NCBI GenBank assembly: GCA_013397115.1
Contig: VWZW01004757.1
Location: 569,596 to 633,595 of the forward strand
Reading direction: 5' to 3'
From: Edolisoma coerulescens
Lineage: Eukaryota > Chordata > Aves > Passeriformes > Campephagidae
DNA length: 64,000 nucleotides
Position numbers and translations under genes: made by a program. The notes beneath the pieces were generated by a model. The model had not been told where the DNA came from. It did no database searches and worked only from the letters and a program-made list of their open reading frames with translations. Below are positions 1-10,900 of the stretch, one piece after another (position 1 is the stretch's first letter; each line of letters opens with the position of its first letter).

Positions 1-232
1 AGGAAGCTGGGTTGTTTCATTACTTCCCTCATACAATCAGCAGACCCCAGCTTCTTCAGCCAAAAATATTAATTTATTCAGATTTGATCAATCCAAGCCT
101 AACAGAACAGCTCAACAGCCCCAATTCACCAGCACACTCAGGAAATTCAGGTTTGCTGATTACTAAAGTGGTATTTAACCAAGCACCACATTCACTCTCA
201 TACTCCATGTCTAAACTCATTTTATCTTTTAC
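1..232 (-). other. INPP5K: INPP5K intron (partial)
   Basis: This is the start of the intron after the last INPP5K exon in the window. I see no further exon or repeat. Confidence 0.7.
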
Positions 233-342
233 CTTGTGTCATAGACCTCTGAGTAAAGGTCAAACTTGTAGGTGGGCTTAAACTGCAGAGGACCCTCTTT
301 GAACTCCTTAAGAAATGCTTCCTTCTTTTTTGCCATATTTAA
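233..342 (-). CDS. INPP5K: INPP5K coding exon 7 (last in window)
   Basis: Encodes LNMAKKKEAFLKEFKEGPLQ and FKPTYKFDLYSEVYDT (301-336), which lines up with the stretch before the PAWTDRIL signature in human INPP5K. Acceptor ctgcag before 342; donor AG/GTAAAA at 232-231 leaves two bases. The next exon is outside the window. Confidence 0.92.
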
Positions 343-3300
343 CTGCAGAAATAAAAAGTAACTTTTAAAGATTATGTTTAAAAATCAGATCTTAAAGGAT
401 GATTGGGAAAGCACCTTCCAAGAATTCAACATTGCAGTCAGTACAACATAATTGGAAAGGTAAATTCAGAAGGGCCTCTTTGTTATAGCCAGAAGTCTTG
501 ATGTGATCCATCTAAAAGTTTTGGGGCAATTCTACCCAAAACAAATTCCAGAATAAGGTTCTCTTAAAAATAATTCTTGGGAGGAGAAGTTAAGTCATCT
601 GTCAAGCTGAAAGAAAGCTCCAGTCAAATGTGAGCATTGTAAATGGTAAGAAACTACACAAAAGCAGAAAAAGTTGTCAATTAATTGGGGCTTATGACCA
701 CCTCATGATTGCTCTGAGATTGTGTTCTTTAACAGAAATTAGAAGCTCAAGGTGTAATTTAACTGCTGTGTTGTGTTTGCGTGCATTAAAAACAAACCCA
801 AACCCCCAAAGAGACTGGGACAACCTACCTGGTCCTTTTCCCACAGCAGATTGAACCGCTTGTTATTGATTGATTCTCTGACAAAGTGTATCCCATAATC
901 TGCTATCCGGAAGTTGAGATCTCCAAACCAGAAGAGAGCCCTTAAAAAAACCAACCAAACCAAAATGCATCAAACATGGAAGATTTATAGGAATCCATTA
1001 AATGAGGGAAGAGCTTGACAGAATATTAGCCATTCCACTAATTAGGTGTTCTAATCACTTATATTGCTTAATGCAAACAGCTTAAACACAAACATGAAGT
1101 AGTTATAGATAAACTTACACAGGGACAACCTGCTGCTAAACAGAAAAAAATAAGGTAATTGGAACAGTAAATTAAGTCCCTTGCTTTCTTCCTGCTTGCT
1201 CATTACTGCCTGAATATTAACTTCTCCTGAGTCTTACATCTCTGAACATTTAACAGCAACCTAAAGGATTTTTGGTATAAACAGGCTTTAGCTTCTAAAG
1301 CTTTCCTGCATGACATGTACAGTCTATATGCTAACAAATGTATGTAATTAAAGACTGGAAGAAAACAGTCTTGTAAAACAGACATCTGTCTTTCAGGTTA
1401 TCTTTTCCTCACAGGGTTCAGGGTCAAGGCTGAAGGGACATTTAAAATAAAAACGATGGATGAAAACTCCAAACCCAAAACTCTTCGATGCCAAGAGTTC
1501 ACCATATAATAGATAAAAACAACAGAGACGGTACTGAGTGAACAACTCACTCATGATCCATGGGACTTGGAATATCCTCTCCTTCAAACTGCATTTCCAG
1601 AATTTTCTCAAAGTCATCCAGTCGCTGCTCCGTGTTCTCCATGTGAGCTGGCAAGTGGCAGTTCATGAAACAGATCGTGTGACCAAAGAGGGACATGCGG
1701 ACGCCGACTCCTCCTTTGTTCCCCTGGGATGGAAGATGAACAACATTCCCTGAAACCTCAGTCAATGCCTGCAAAGGGAACTACGAACACCACCTATACC
1801 TTCTTAAATCTTGCAATTTAGATTTAAATCAGTACATTTTCTTCCTACACAAGTTGTTGCATATCAGCAAATAAACCGGTGAAATTATGGTCTGTGATGC
1901 ACGCGAGACTCAAAGGAGTCTGCTTGTCAGTTTATTAATTTTTAATTAAACCACATCTCCTCTCTCCCAGCATGGACCCATGCAGAGGCACACAGCACCG
2001 TAAGTAACCAGGGCAACCACATCTCAGGAATTCCTTACCCAGTACCCATAGAGGCCTGTCCGTGTGTAGTGGGTGTGGATGTCCCGGATGAAGGGAAGGT
2101 GGACGTGCTTCACAAAGATCAGAAGCAGCAAGCCCTGCATGCGAACTGAGGAGAGCTGGAAGAGACAGAAAAGAAGGAATGGTCATTTCCAGGAGTTCTT
2201 TAGGTTTACTTCCTAGGAGCTTTTAGGGGAAGAAGGCCACAGCAGAAGTCAGGCAATTCCCTCGCCAAGCCTGGCCTCAATACTGTGACACAGTAAATGC
2301 AGACACATTTCAGTGCTCCGAAAAACATATTCCTTATAAACAAATCTGATCAATCCCTCAGCTAATTAACACAGTTCTAACATTGTATTACAAATGTGAG
2401 GTTGACCTCAAAACATGCACCTGCCCAAACCCCTTTAAAGACTTTTCTTCTGCCTCACCAGCCTCTTGTTTCTATCTTTTAGAATCCCGTTCATGAAGGA
2501 CCAAATCCTTCACTTTTCACCTAAAAGCTTTATAGCTCACACCTACAAGTCCTCCAACAGCAGCAAGTTTTTCAAACTGAAGCACCCTTCAGCAGATTAT
2601 TAAATATTCTAAATTCCATTAAATGCCTCAAAAGCACAGCAGTCAATTCCAGGCATCTGCAAAAACAGTGAGCTGCAAACAGCAGTAACTCCTGCCTGCA
2701 GTGCCTGAAAAAACTGATTTACCAAACACTTAGGGAGCACATAAGACACGGAGGTTTTTGTGGTTTGGGTTTCTTTTTTTGTTTGTGTGTGTGGAAATAG
2801 TCTAATAAAGATGTCCTTCATTGAACATTTATGGACTTTATAATGTTCCTGGCATGAGACACAAAATTCATTGTGTTTGTTTTAACGATAATGATTCTAT
2901 TTAAAATACAGACATTGAAATACATTAATTGTAGTTCAATTCTATGCTGGATTAATTTAGAAAAAGACTACATTAGAATAAAACCGACATACAACAGCTG
3001 GAGAAGCACCAAAATTCAGCCTAAAATTTAAAACAGAATTCCTCCTTTCTTTATCTTCCTATCTACACAATTAAATGATTTCAGAATATATTTTAATGTT
3101 TTCATTGTCTTTGAACCCAACAAAATACCAAACAGAATATTGAAACAATGGACTGCAATTACTCGATGATGCATAAATATTTTAGTAGTCAGCATTCTCC
3201 TTTCCATAATTACATTCATGAAGTACCCAGATCTTCCAGTCCCTCTATTATTTATTTCCTTTATTGCATTCTGCTGTGGCCAGTCCCAAGACATTTCTCA

Positions 3301-5946
3301 AGATCCATAGGTCCTGAACACCACAAGGCACTAACCCCTCCTCTGCTGGAACCAGCACCAGTCCTTAGAGCCAAATCAAGCAAAGAGGGAACAGAGGGAA
3401 CATGATCCTGTGGATAGTGAAAGAATTGACTGTGACCAATTTAACACTCTGAAAACAGACCCTGTTACTGAGGGGACAGAATGTCCCAAGGATGACACCT
3501 ATCCCTCCACACCCAACCTCGTCACAGGTCAGCCAAGGGGTAACTGCTCCTCTCCTCCTTAGCCAAGTTCCTGGCTAAGTCCTAGGATAACCTTTCCTTG
3601 CTGCCTGGTTTGATTCTGAACCGGCCTGACAGCTCCCCCTTATTATTAGAGCTAATCAAGTCCTGCTGAAAGCCATTAGGTGGCAGCACCCATTCATTAG
3701 TGTGGTCCAAACTGCCAGAGTTATAAATTAGAATTCAAAACCAGCCAGGCATAGCAGCAGGAATTCTTTTAACTGTGTGTATACAGGGCCTGAATGTCAG
3801 CCCACGGTCAGATTTTGAATTTTTATCAGCAATGACTTAGGCCAGAATGAACAATGTGGGTTTTTTCCTTTTTGTAATTCCCAATGGGTCCTTTGTTTTG
3901 TTTAATTACAATTAAAAGAACAGCACAACTACTGAGGCCGGTTAGCATGCAGATAATGCAATCACCTCAGCAAAATCAGCCTGAAATAATGCTTGGTTTA
4001 GAAAACGACTACAAAAGGCTTTTAATTTCTCTTTATTAGAGAAATCCAGGATATCTTCCTACGTTTATTGTTTTCATTATTAAAATAGGCAGTACTTTAG
4101 CTGATCTTATGTCCCTGATATTACCCCAAAATCTTGTCATTTAAATTCCCAAATAATGTTATAGGTCTTCCACCAAAAATTAAGTCCTCAGGTAAATATA
4201 TACACCCACTAAAATCCTGTTTTACACATATGCAATTTATTTTCACCTGCAAACAAACTGGGAAAGAAAACCAAGATAAAGGAGCCTTACCAATCTTAAC
4301 GAAAATCACTGCCATTGCTTGGGATATTTATAGTGCAAGACTACATTAGAAGCATCACATTTTTGCACAGAGCAAAAAACTTTTCTACAAACAAGAGAGA
4401 GATAAAGATATTGTGGCCACAAGAAATATGCTGTTCAGTATAAGTTCACACCACATGAAAAACAGGAAAACACAAGCGTGATGAAGAATCACTTCTAACA
4501 TTCGTGCACCTATGGAAGTGACAGACACCTGCAAAAAACACCATCAACTTATCTTTCATGGAGAGTCTGAGGAAAAATATTTAAGGTATTTTCCTTCAGC
4601 GCTGTGACACTTGAGAGAGATGTAAATAATTACCTTGATATACCCCAAGGGAGACAATACAGTCATGAAAAAAATGCTCCATGGATCATCAAATGCCAAG
4701 TCAGACAGAAAATTTGTGATTCTTGAGTTCACCTCCTGTAAGCTGAATACATCACAATTACTCACACTGCACCAGTTGGTTTGGACAGAATTCATAGGAA
4801 CTTTGCAGAACACAGACCCCAGAAATTTCTTGCTGTTCAGATTCTCATTCAAGCAGTTCAACCCACCTACAAATTTAACACATCTGACACTGAGGAAAAC
4901 AAAATTAAAGGAGGTTATATACACCTTAAGAGTGAGTTTAAGACAATGCCAGACTCGAGATGTGTTATAACAAATAACCTGTCAGGACTTCAGAATTTCA
5001 ACAAAGTTTGGAAAACACAGTGGTAAATTGAATCCAAAAAGCTTGCACTAATTCCCTTAGAACATGCAGAATTTTCCATAACTTCCATATCAAAATGAAT
5101 ATGCCTTTACACGCTAACAAAGAAAACAGCAGCCAAAATTTTCTGTGTGTTTAGAAAAAAGATGTTCTGCATTCTGTCACAACATAGCAGCAGATAACTG
5201 CTACAAATCATCTCTGTTCTAAGACAGTACTCTGTTAGTTAGACTAAGTTAGTCTTCACTCTCTGGTAGCAACAGTGTTAAACCATCTCCCAGGCAGCGA
5301 TTCACATCACACAGTCCTCCCAAAACAGACCATGTTGAGACCCAGCAGTTTTGCAATAAACTCACAAAGCAAGTTCTTTAATATACACTCACCCTATAAC
5401 GTACATATCCATGGTCGGGCCCAGCGAGTTCAGCTGAAGTAAACTTGTGACTTCGGGAGGGGGAGAAGCTGTGCCCACATTCCAGGTAATTAAGTGTAGT
5501 CTAAAAACAAACAGAAAACCAGTGCTAAAATCGAAATGCGGATAGGCACCCAACCCTAAGAACGCTCTGATTTCCCCACAGAATTTCTGTCACTTTTCAT
5601 CAATCAGAAATCTATCTGTCAGCCCCGCCACTACCACGAAAACGACCAACTGGAGGGAACAAAACCTGAATTCTTGCCACTTATCCTTCAGCTTTCTCCC
5701 CCAGCTGAGGAAAGCTTCATCTAGAGTGCGAGACACTTTTTCGTGGATCTCATCATCCGAGCTGATGTCCTCCACACACGCCATCAGCTGGGCCATCCTC
5801 TGCCGGAGCTGCACGCGGCCGCCGGAGCCGCTGCTGCCGATGCTGCCGATGCTGCCAGAGCGGCCGCGATTTGGCAGGCTCTCCAAATCGCTCAGGGACA
5901 GCCCCTCGCAATGCTGAAACGCGTCCTCGCTGCTGAAGAATGCCAT
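233..5946 (-). CDS. INPP5K: INPP5K (SKIP), inositol polyphosphate 5-phosphatase K, 3' end missing
   Basis: Removes the 5-phosphate from PI(4,5)P2 and PI(3,4,5)P3; in mammals it acts at the ER and dampens insulin signalling (family knowledge). Coding exons in transcript order are 5946-5666, 5500-5393, 4742-4634, 2155-2039, 1723-1551, 940-829 and 342-233. All have AG/GT borders and consistent phase, giving 336 residues so far. The 5-phosphatase blocks appear in order: TWNV (99-102), LQEVN with the metal-binding Glu (131-135), GNKGGV (206-211), NCHLPAH (226-232), WFGDLNFR (267-274) and PTYKFD. The last signature, PxWTDRIL, and the C-terminal SKICH domain must lie off the left edge. INPP5J is the nearest paralogue, but DIP in 'EGEDIP', HFVRESI and the PITPNA neighbour point to INPP5K. 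The first 93 residues do not resemble the short human N-terminus. Confidence 0.93.
343..828 (-). other. INPP5K: INPP5K intron
   Basis: AT-rich intron sequence between exons 6 and 7 of the in-window gene. No repeat or other gene recognised. Confidence 0.75.
829..940 (-). CDS. INPP5K: INPP5K coding exon 6 (WFGDLN signature)
   Basis: Encodes ALFWFGDLNFRIADYG and HFVRESINNKRF to LLWEKDQ (264-300). FWFGDLNFR is signature motif 1 of inositol 5-phosphatases. Acceptor tttttttaag; donor AG/GTAGGT. Confidence 0.95.
941..1550 (-). other. INPP5K: INPP5K intron
   Basis: Intron between exons 5 and 6. Nothing else recognised. The following intron at 1724-2038 (315 nt) is also featureless. Confidence 0.75.
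1551..1723 (-). CDS. INPP5K: INPP5K coding exon 5 (GNKGG and NCHLPAH blocks)
   Basis: Encodes GNKGGVGVRMSLFGH, then ICFMNCHLPAHMEN and EGEDIPSPMDH (206-262). The Asn and His of NCHLPAH lie in the active site of 5-phosphatases. Donor GA/GTGAGT leaves two bases that become Glu with the next exon. Confidence 0.95.
2039..2155 (-). CDS. INPP5K: INPP5K coding exon 4
   Basis: Encodes LSSVRMQGLLLLIF through TRTGLYGYW (167-205), 39 whole codons. VRMQGxLLL and TGLxGYW are family landmarks just before GNKGG. Acceptor ctcttccag; donor TGG/GTAAGG. Confidence 0.93.
2156..4633 (-). other. INPP5K: INPP5K largest intron in window
   Basis: About 2.5 kb of AT-rich intron between exons 3 and 4. No transposon recognised. 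A stretch near 3880-4010 holds a TTAATT/AATTAA inverted pair and octamer-like words, and could be a non-coding control element, but no alignment is available. Confidence 0.65.
4634..4742 (-). CDS. INPP5K: INPP5K coding exon 3 (LQE block)
   Basis: Encodes LQEVNSRITNFLSDLAFDDP through LGYIK (131-166). The Glu of LQE coordinates catalytic magnesium in this family. Two AG acceptors lie 7 nt apart (before 4742 and before 4735). Only the upstream one keeps the frame with exon 2 and restores G-LQE, so it was chosen. Donor AAG/GTAATT. Confidence 0.92.
4743..5392 (-). other. INPP5K: INPP5K intron
   Basis: Intron between exons 2 and 3. Nothing recognised. The adjacent intron 5501-5665 is only 165 nt long. 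Confidence 0.75.
5393..5500 (-). CDS. INPP5K: INPP5K coding exon 2 (TWNV block)
   Basis: Encodes LHLITWNVGTASPPPEV and onwards to MDMYVIG (residues 95-130). TWNV is the first conserved block of the 5-phosphatase fold. Acceptor tttttag at 5501-5502; donor GG/GTGAGT at 5392. The terminal GG joins C of the next exon to make Gly. Confidence 0.92.
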
Positions 5947-5969
5947 CTTCTCCAAGTTAAAGCTATGCC
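5666..5969 (-). CDS. INPP5K: INPP5K exon with start codon (5' UTR tail plus residues 1-93)
   Basis: ATG is at 5946-5944 (MAFFSSEDAF). The donor AG/GTTTTG at 5665-5664 leaves two bases that complete Arg with the next exon, giving WQEF-R-LHLITWNV. A likely acceptor (ccttcag) puts the exon's 5' border at 5969, leaving about 23 nt of UTR. The product starts with an acidic serine-rich stretch. Next comes a Gly/Ser linker made by a short repeat (about residues 29-43), then VEDISSDDEIHEK, a probable CK2-type acidic site, and a predicted helix ending WGRKLKDKWQEF. A TTG at 5955 is in frame but is not a credible start. The exon is assigned to INPP5K by phase and distance; I do not recognise its protein sequence. 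Confidence 0.7.
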
Positions 5970-7550
5970 CTGAAGGACTAGCCCATTAAAATCAAGAGAT
6001 TGATAAGGGTCTTCCAGATCCTGTGGAATTCAGCATTGCTTCCAACACAAAAGGACAAATCTAAGTGCAGCAACGCTGTAAAAAAAACTGTGGCGTTCCC
6101 ACCACGCTCACTGGGTTGTTACAAAAGCTGCGATCACGTCCTACCACGCAAGTGAATTGTGTTTTTCATAATAGATTTAATGTGGTTAATTCTATGAGCT
6201 CAAGGTTTAAAAGAATTTATTGTTGATTTGAATCGATCACGTGCCTGTCTGTAGGCAAGGAGAAATGTAATCTCCAGCTCCCAAACACACAAAGTTCTGA
6301 TCAGAACCAAGCAAAGCCACTGCTCCTCTCAACATTCACATCACTGGACTCATCTGTTCTTTCTTTACAAAATGGTCATTTCAGTACCAGAGCTTCTAAC
6401 AAGAGCTTCACTTTACTGTCGGTCTTGTTACAGGACAGACAGGCTTAAAAAATAATCAACTGTTAATTTGCCATCCATCTTAGGGTTCTATAATGACCTT
6501 ATAAACACTGATAATTAGTGAATCCCACCACTACACCCATTACTAAGGCTGTATTTTTATCCCACAATCAATTGCCTGCTCAAGGTGACACAATGTATGC
6601 GGAAAAGCTGGAAAATGACCTCGCACAACACATTAAAACGATCCATAATTTCCCTCACTAATAGTGTATCTTTGTAAGTCTACGCTGAAGTCACCCAAAA
6701 GCTACTCCAAAACAAATTTCTAGGGGAAAAAAAAAAAAAAGTAGGTAGGCTGCAGATCTAATTCTGCCACCAGAGATGTATCACTTGGGAACGCTCTCCA
6801 GTTACTAATTTCGTAAGACAATTACCTGATTAAACAAAACTGAAATAATGTTGAAGCCATCAGTCATTACTGACAGAAATTCAATTCCTCAAGGTGCCCA
6901 GTGACCACAGTACTGATAAAAACACAGACCTCAGTGGCAGGAACAAATACTGTCCTAAATACAAGCAACCAACTGAAGTCATTATTTAGCATCACCGATG
7001 CTAATCCTCAAATGATTCAGTAGCGGAGAATTTCTCAGCGTCACAGTGTTCATAATACAGCCTTCAGAGGATTTTTAAGATATCTGACCTCTTGGCAGGT
7101 TGATGATTTGGTTTTTTTAAGTTTTCCTGTCACAGGCTGTTACCCAAATCCCATCTAAGCAGGTTTCCGTAGGGAATCGAGCCCAGACACAACACCGACA
7201 CTTATCGCCACAGAGCGAAGACACATTGTAAAAACATCGTAAAAGCAGAAGCTCAATATTTACTCAAGCTTCTTCTTCCCCACAGAAAGTGACAAGTTCG
7301 AGACACCCGGTCCATTACAAGAGTGCGATGCTCGTGCCCTCATTAGACATTAACAGAGCTCCGGGAAGTCCCAAGGACCCAGAAAAGCCCCATAAGCCTC
7401 CCTGAACCACTCCAATACCGACCTTCCAAACCAGGAAATCAGCTTTTCTCCTCTATTTCATATGACTACGCAACGCCGCCAATTTGTGTAACTCCTCGTT
7501 AATAAGCACAAACACAAGTTTCGCTAATTCTCGGCGATTTACGTAACCGC
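5970..7550 (-). other. INPP5K: Probable INPP5K 5' intron
   Basis: AT-rich sequence between the ATG exon and the CpG island. It is probably the intron that follows a non-coding first exon in the island. No coding sequence or repeat is visible. The first exon itself could not be placed. Confidence 0.5.
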
Positions 7551-7554
7551 TTGG

Positions 7555-7900
7555 GGCCACTTTTCGGAGCTGCCCTCAGACCCGTGCCTCGCGCCCCTCC
7601 GTGCCCAGCACTCGCCTCAACTCCTTCGCGGGAAGGCCCGCGGTCTCCATGCCCGGGGTTCCCGCAGGGAAGCGCTGCCCAAAGGACAGGGAAGGGGCCG
7701 GCGGAGCCCCCCGCGTTCCCCTCACAGGGCCCGGCTCGGCCGCCGCCTCCGCGCCGCCCTCAGCGCTCCGCGCCCATTGGCGCTCGTGACGGGGGAGGGC
7801 ACGCGCCGCGCCACAGCTCCCCCACGCGGCCTGGAGGACCCACAGCAGCCCCGGGACGGCACCCGGACCCCAAACCCAAATCCCAAAACAAAGGAGGCGG
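7555..7900 (-). promoter_or_regulatory. INPP5K: CpG island, probable INPP5K promoter
   Basis: GC- and CpG-rich block flanked by AT-rich DNA, upstream of INPP5K in transcript direction. It contains an ATTGG/CCAAT box at 7776-7780 (NF-Y type) next to a TGACG word (about 7787-7791). No TATA box is evident. Open frames here are long only because the DNA is GC-rich. The island could fire in both directions, so the strand is an inference from the INPP5K position. Confidence 0.65.
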
Positions 7901-7904
7901 AGGC

Positions 7905-10900
7905 GGAAGGCTCTGTCTAGTATTTTATTAGATTTCGTTTCCAATATGCCTGTATTGGAAGATTTAGGAGACAAAAAAGGCACAAACTCACATTTAAAGA
8001 AACGACGAGATCATCTAACCCATTCTACAAAGTGTGTGTTGCCAAAGGAAAGAGCACGAAGAACCCGTCGGGACGTGGCGGGAGGCCCAGCGGGATGAAC
8101 CCAGAGGGGTGCGGGATGAGGGGGGCAAGCGGCCCTGTCAGCAAACCAGCCTGACCCAGGCTGGGGCGAGGGGGCTGCCCCCAGACCCCCAAAGCCAGCC
8201 GGTGTGGATGGGAGTGCCGATCCCAGCACACCCAGCCCCTCTGGATGCACCCGATCCCACCGGGAGCCGGCAGGTCCAGGGGTTCTTGCCAAAGCTGATG
8301 GAGGATACGGCACGGGAACGCTGCGTGATCTTTGCTATGCTCACTAGCAGGAACCAAGCATCGAGACTGAAGGGTCTTTACAGGATTTGTCTATCCAAAG
8401 GCTGAGGGATGCTTTCACTTAGGATCAAATCGGAAGGACAGAAAACAAAGGGCAGGGAGCAGTGGGGGAGTATTCAGGCTGAAGTTCCTTCAGTTCTCAC
8501 CTCCCCCCCCGCAAGTTTTTCCACTAATCAGGAAAGCTTTGTGTAAAAGCTCTTACTCTGAAATCAGAGGATCAAAAAAGGATTGCAATGGTGGAATGTT
8601 ACAATCTGCTTCCACGGCGATTAGTGTCATCGGATGGAAAGCCTCTTGGATAACACAAACTGAAAGAACAAGTGTGCTATGTGTACTCTCAGGTTGCCCT
8701 CAAGTGTAAGAATCCCTCAATATGTAACCAACGAACACGAACAGAAGTCAGTGCATAAATTCTCTGTTAAAAATACTTCAAACAGAAAGAACTCTAACTG
8801 GGGCCTACGCTCCTAGAATACTTCTGGAACAGCTATACAACATGTCATGAAACATCCTGGTCCCAAATAGCCTCAAAGATTAAAATTTAGTTTCTTTACC
8901 TATTTTACAATAAACTTGTTTTACTTCTGCCTGGTGAGATTGCTAAAACCCCTCAAACCCCACCCCAACCCCGCAGAACCATCTGAGGTCACTGAGAAGA
9001 GCCTGCCAGAGTTACTGGTACAATTCAGAGCTTATTGCACTTAGACATGAGTAAGGCAAAATAACAAACTAAAAATAAAGGGATAAACTGCCCCCTCCCC
9101 AGAAACCAAACGCCATCCTCTCCCTCCAGAGCATTCCCATCTTCCCTTGCACTGAAAACAGATCTGATCCCAGCACAGCCTTGTTCACCATGGCATGGGA
9201 TCATTTCAGGATCTCCTGCTTGCAGGAGTGGGAAGGGCTGGAGGAGTCAGTGTATTACAGAATGCTAAAAAGACTCCTCAAAAGTGGTGATACACCCACG
9301 ACTGTTTGGCATACAGGATTTCATGTCAGTGCTGCCAAATACAGAAGCGGAAAATAAAGTTATTACTACTAGGGGAGAAAAAAAATCAAACATTGGGCCT
9401 TAGGGATAAGAAGTAGGAATTTTTTTTCTCATTTGTATTGAAGAAAGCAGCATTTCCTTGATTCTGTTCTGCTTAGTTGATTGTCTAAAGCTGATATCAA
9501 CATAAGGATAGTTACAGTAAGTTCATTAAATAATGAGAGCTCTTTATATTAACAGTATCCTCTGTGATTTATAATAACCAACAGATATCCTAGAAAACTG
9601 CAGGTCTTTACAAGTTGCTTTTTTTACAGCACAAAAGGAGATATTTTAGTCAGTCTTGCAATGGGAAGAATATTATTGCTGAGCAGAACCACCGCCCCAG
9701 GCACCTGGATGTAACCAGATGCCAAGACCTCGCTTGTACACCAGCCTTTGCAACATCCCAATTTGTCCAGGGAGAATCACATTGTTATTGTGAGTCAAAA
9801 CCATTTCAGCTTTGTAACTTATGGGAAGTCTTCATAAATAAAGAACCAGGAAGTTGCAACATATGTCAAGAAAGATTTTGTAAGACTGACACACACAGCT
9901 GGGGGACAACAGAGCTACGTGGGCCAGAGAGAGCCCTAAAATTGGAACTCAACAGGTAAGTGCTGAAGGCCCCAGGAGAGGGCCTGATCACAGCTTCTGG
10001 GCAGCCTTTAATTCATGTATGTTAAGACAGAACAAAGTAATGCCCTGCAGAAGCCACAAATCACAACTCATCACAAACCAAGAACTCTCTGGCTGTTCCT
10101 CATTTTGTACTCAGATTACCTGCCATTAAATTTCTCCCTCTGGGAGCAAGGGTGAGAGCAGAACATTTCGTGGAAGAGTTTTGCACTTTAAAATATGGAC
10201 AATTTCCATCTCCAAACAGACATTCAAAGAACGGTGAAGGGCTGGGCAGAAACAAAGGTGGCAGTTTATCCCACTTGGAAAAAAAATAAAACAAAACAAA
10301 ACCAAAAAATTCTAAGTCACCACATCACAAGACTATTTGAGCTAAAAATGTCACTTGGAAATCAAACAGGGCCACATGGAAATTGGTCTGAACACAATGA
10401 AAAAAAGAGGAGGGAGGAGTTGTAAATACAGCGATCTCTAAGTCACACGGCTCCGAGGAGGAAACTCCTTGGGATACACGTGCTAACATTGGAGTGCTTA
10501 GTACCAGACTGTCTATTTGCTCACAATATTAAGGGGCATCTAGAATTAGCTATGGGAGGTTTAAAATCGCCTGCCGGTTGGACAGAGAAAGGCTTGATCC
10601 AGAGATGGTCCGTCAGTCAAGGGTGTGGATTCCCTGGGCCTTCCTGACGACTGTCTTGCAAACTGAAACACAAACAGGGGAAACGTTTCAGGATGACTTT
10701 GGAAGAGCAGCGTGCCAAGGGAAGTGTCAGACAACCTTGAGAGAGCAAACGTGAGTCACGCTGTCGCCGGGCAGACAATGCATCCTTACACTGCAGCACT
10801 GAGCCAGGGGGGAAAAGGGCAAGAAGAAAATCAAGTGGTTGAAGCTGCATTCAAAAATTAAAATAAATACATCAAAAGACAGCACTTCGGACACTCCCTC

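Noticed and set aside
7551..7983. Open frames of 126 and 135 residues in the CpG island
   Set aside because: Pro/Arg/Ala-rich translation is expected from GC-rich DNA with few stops. No domain and no splice support.
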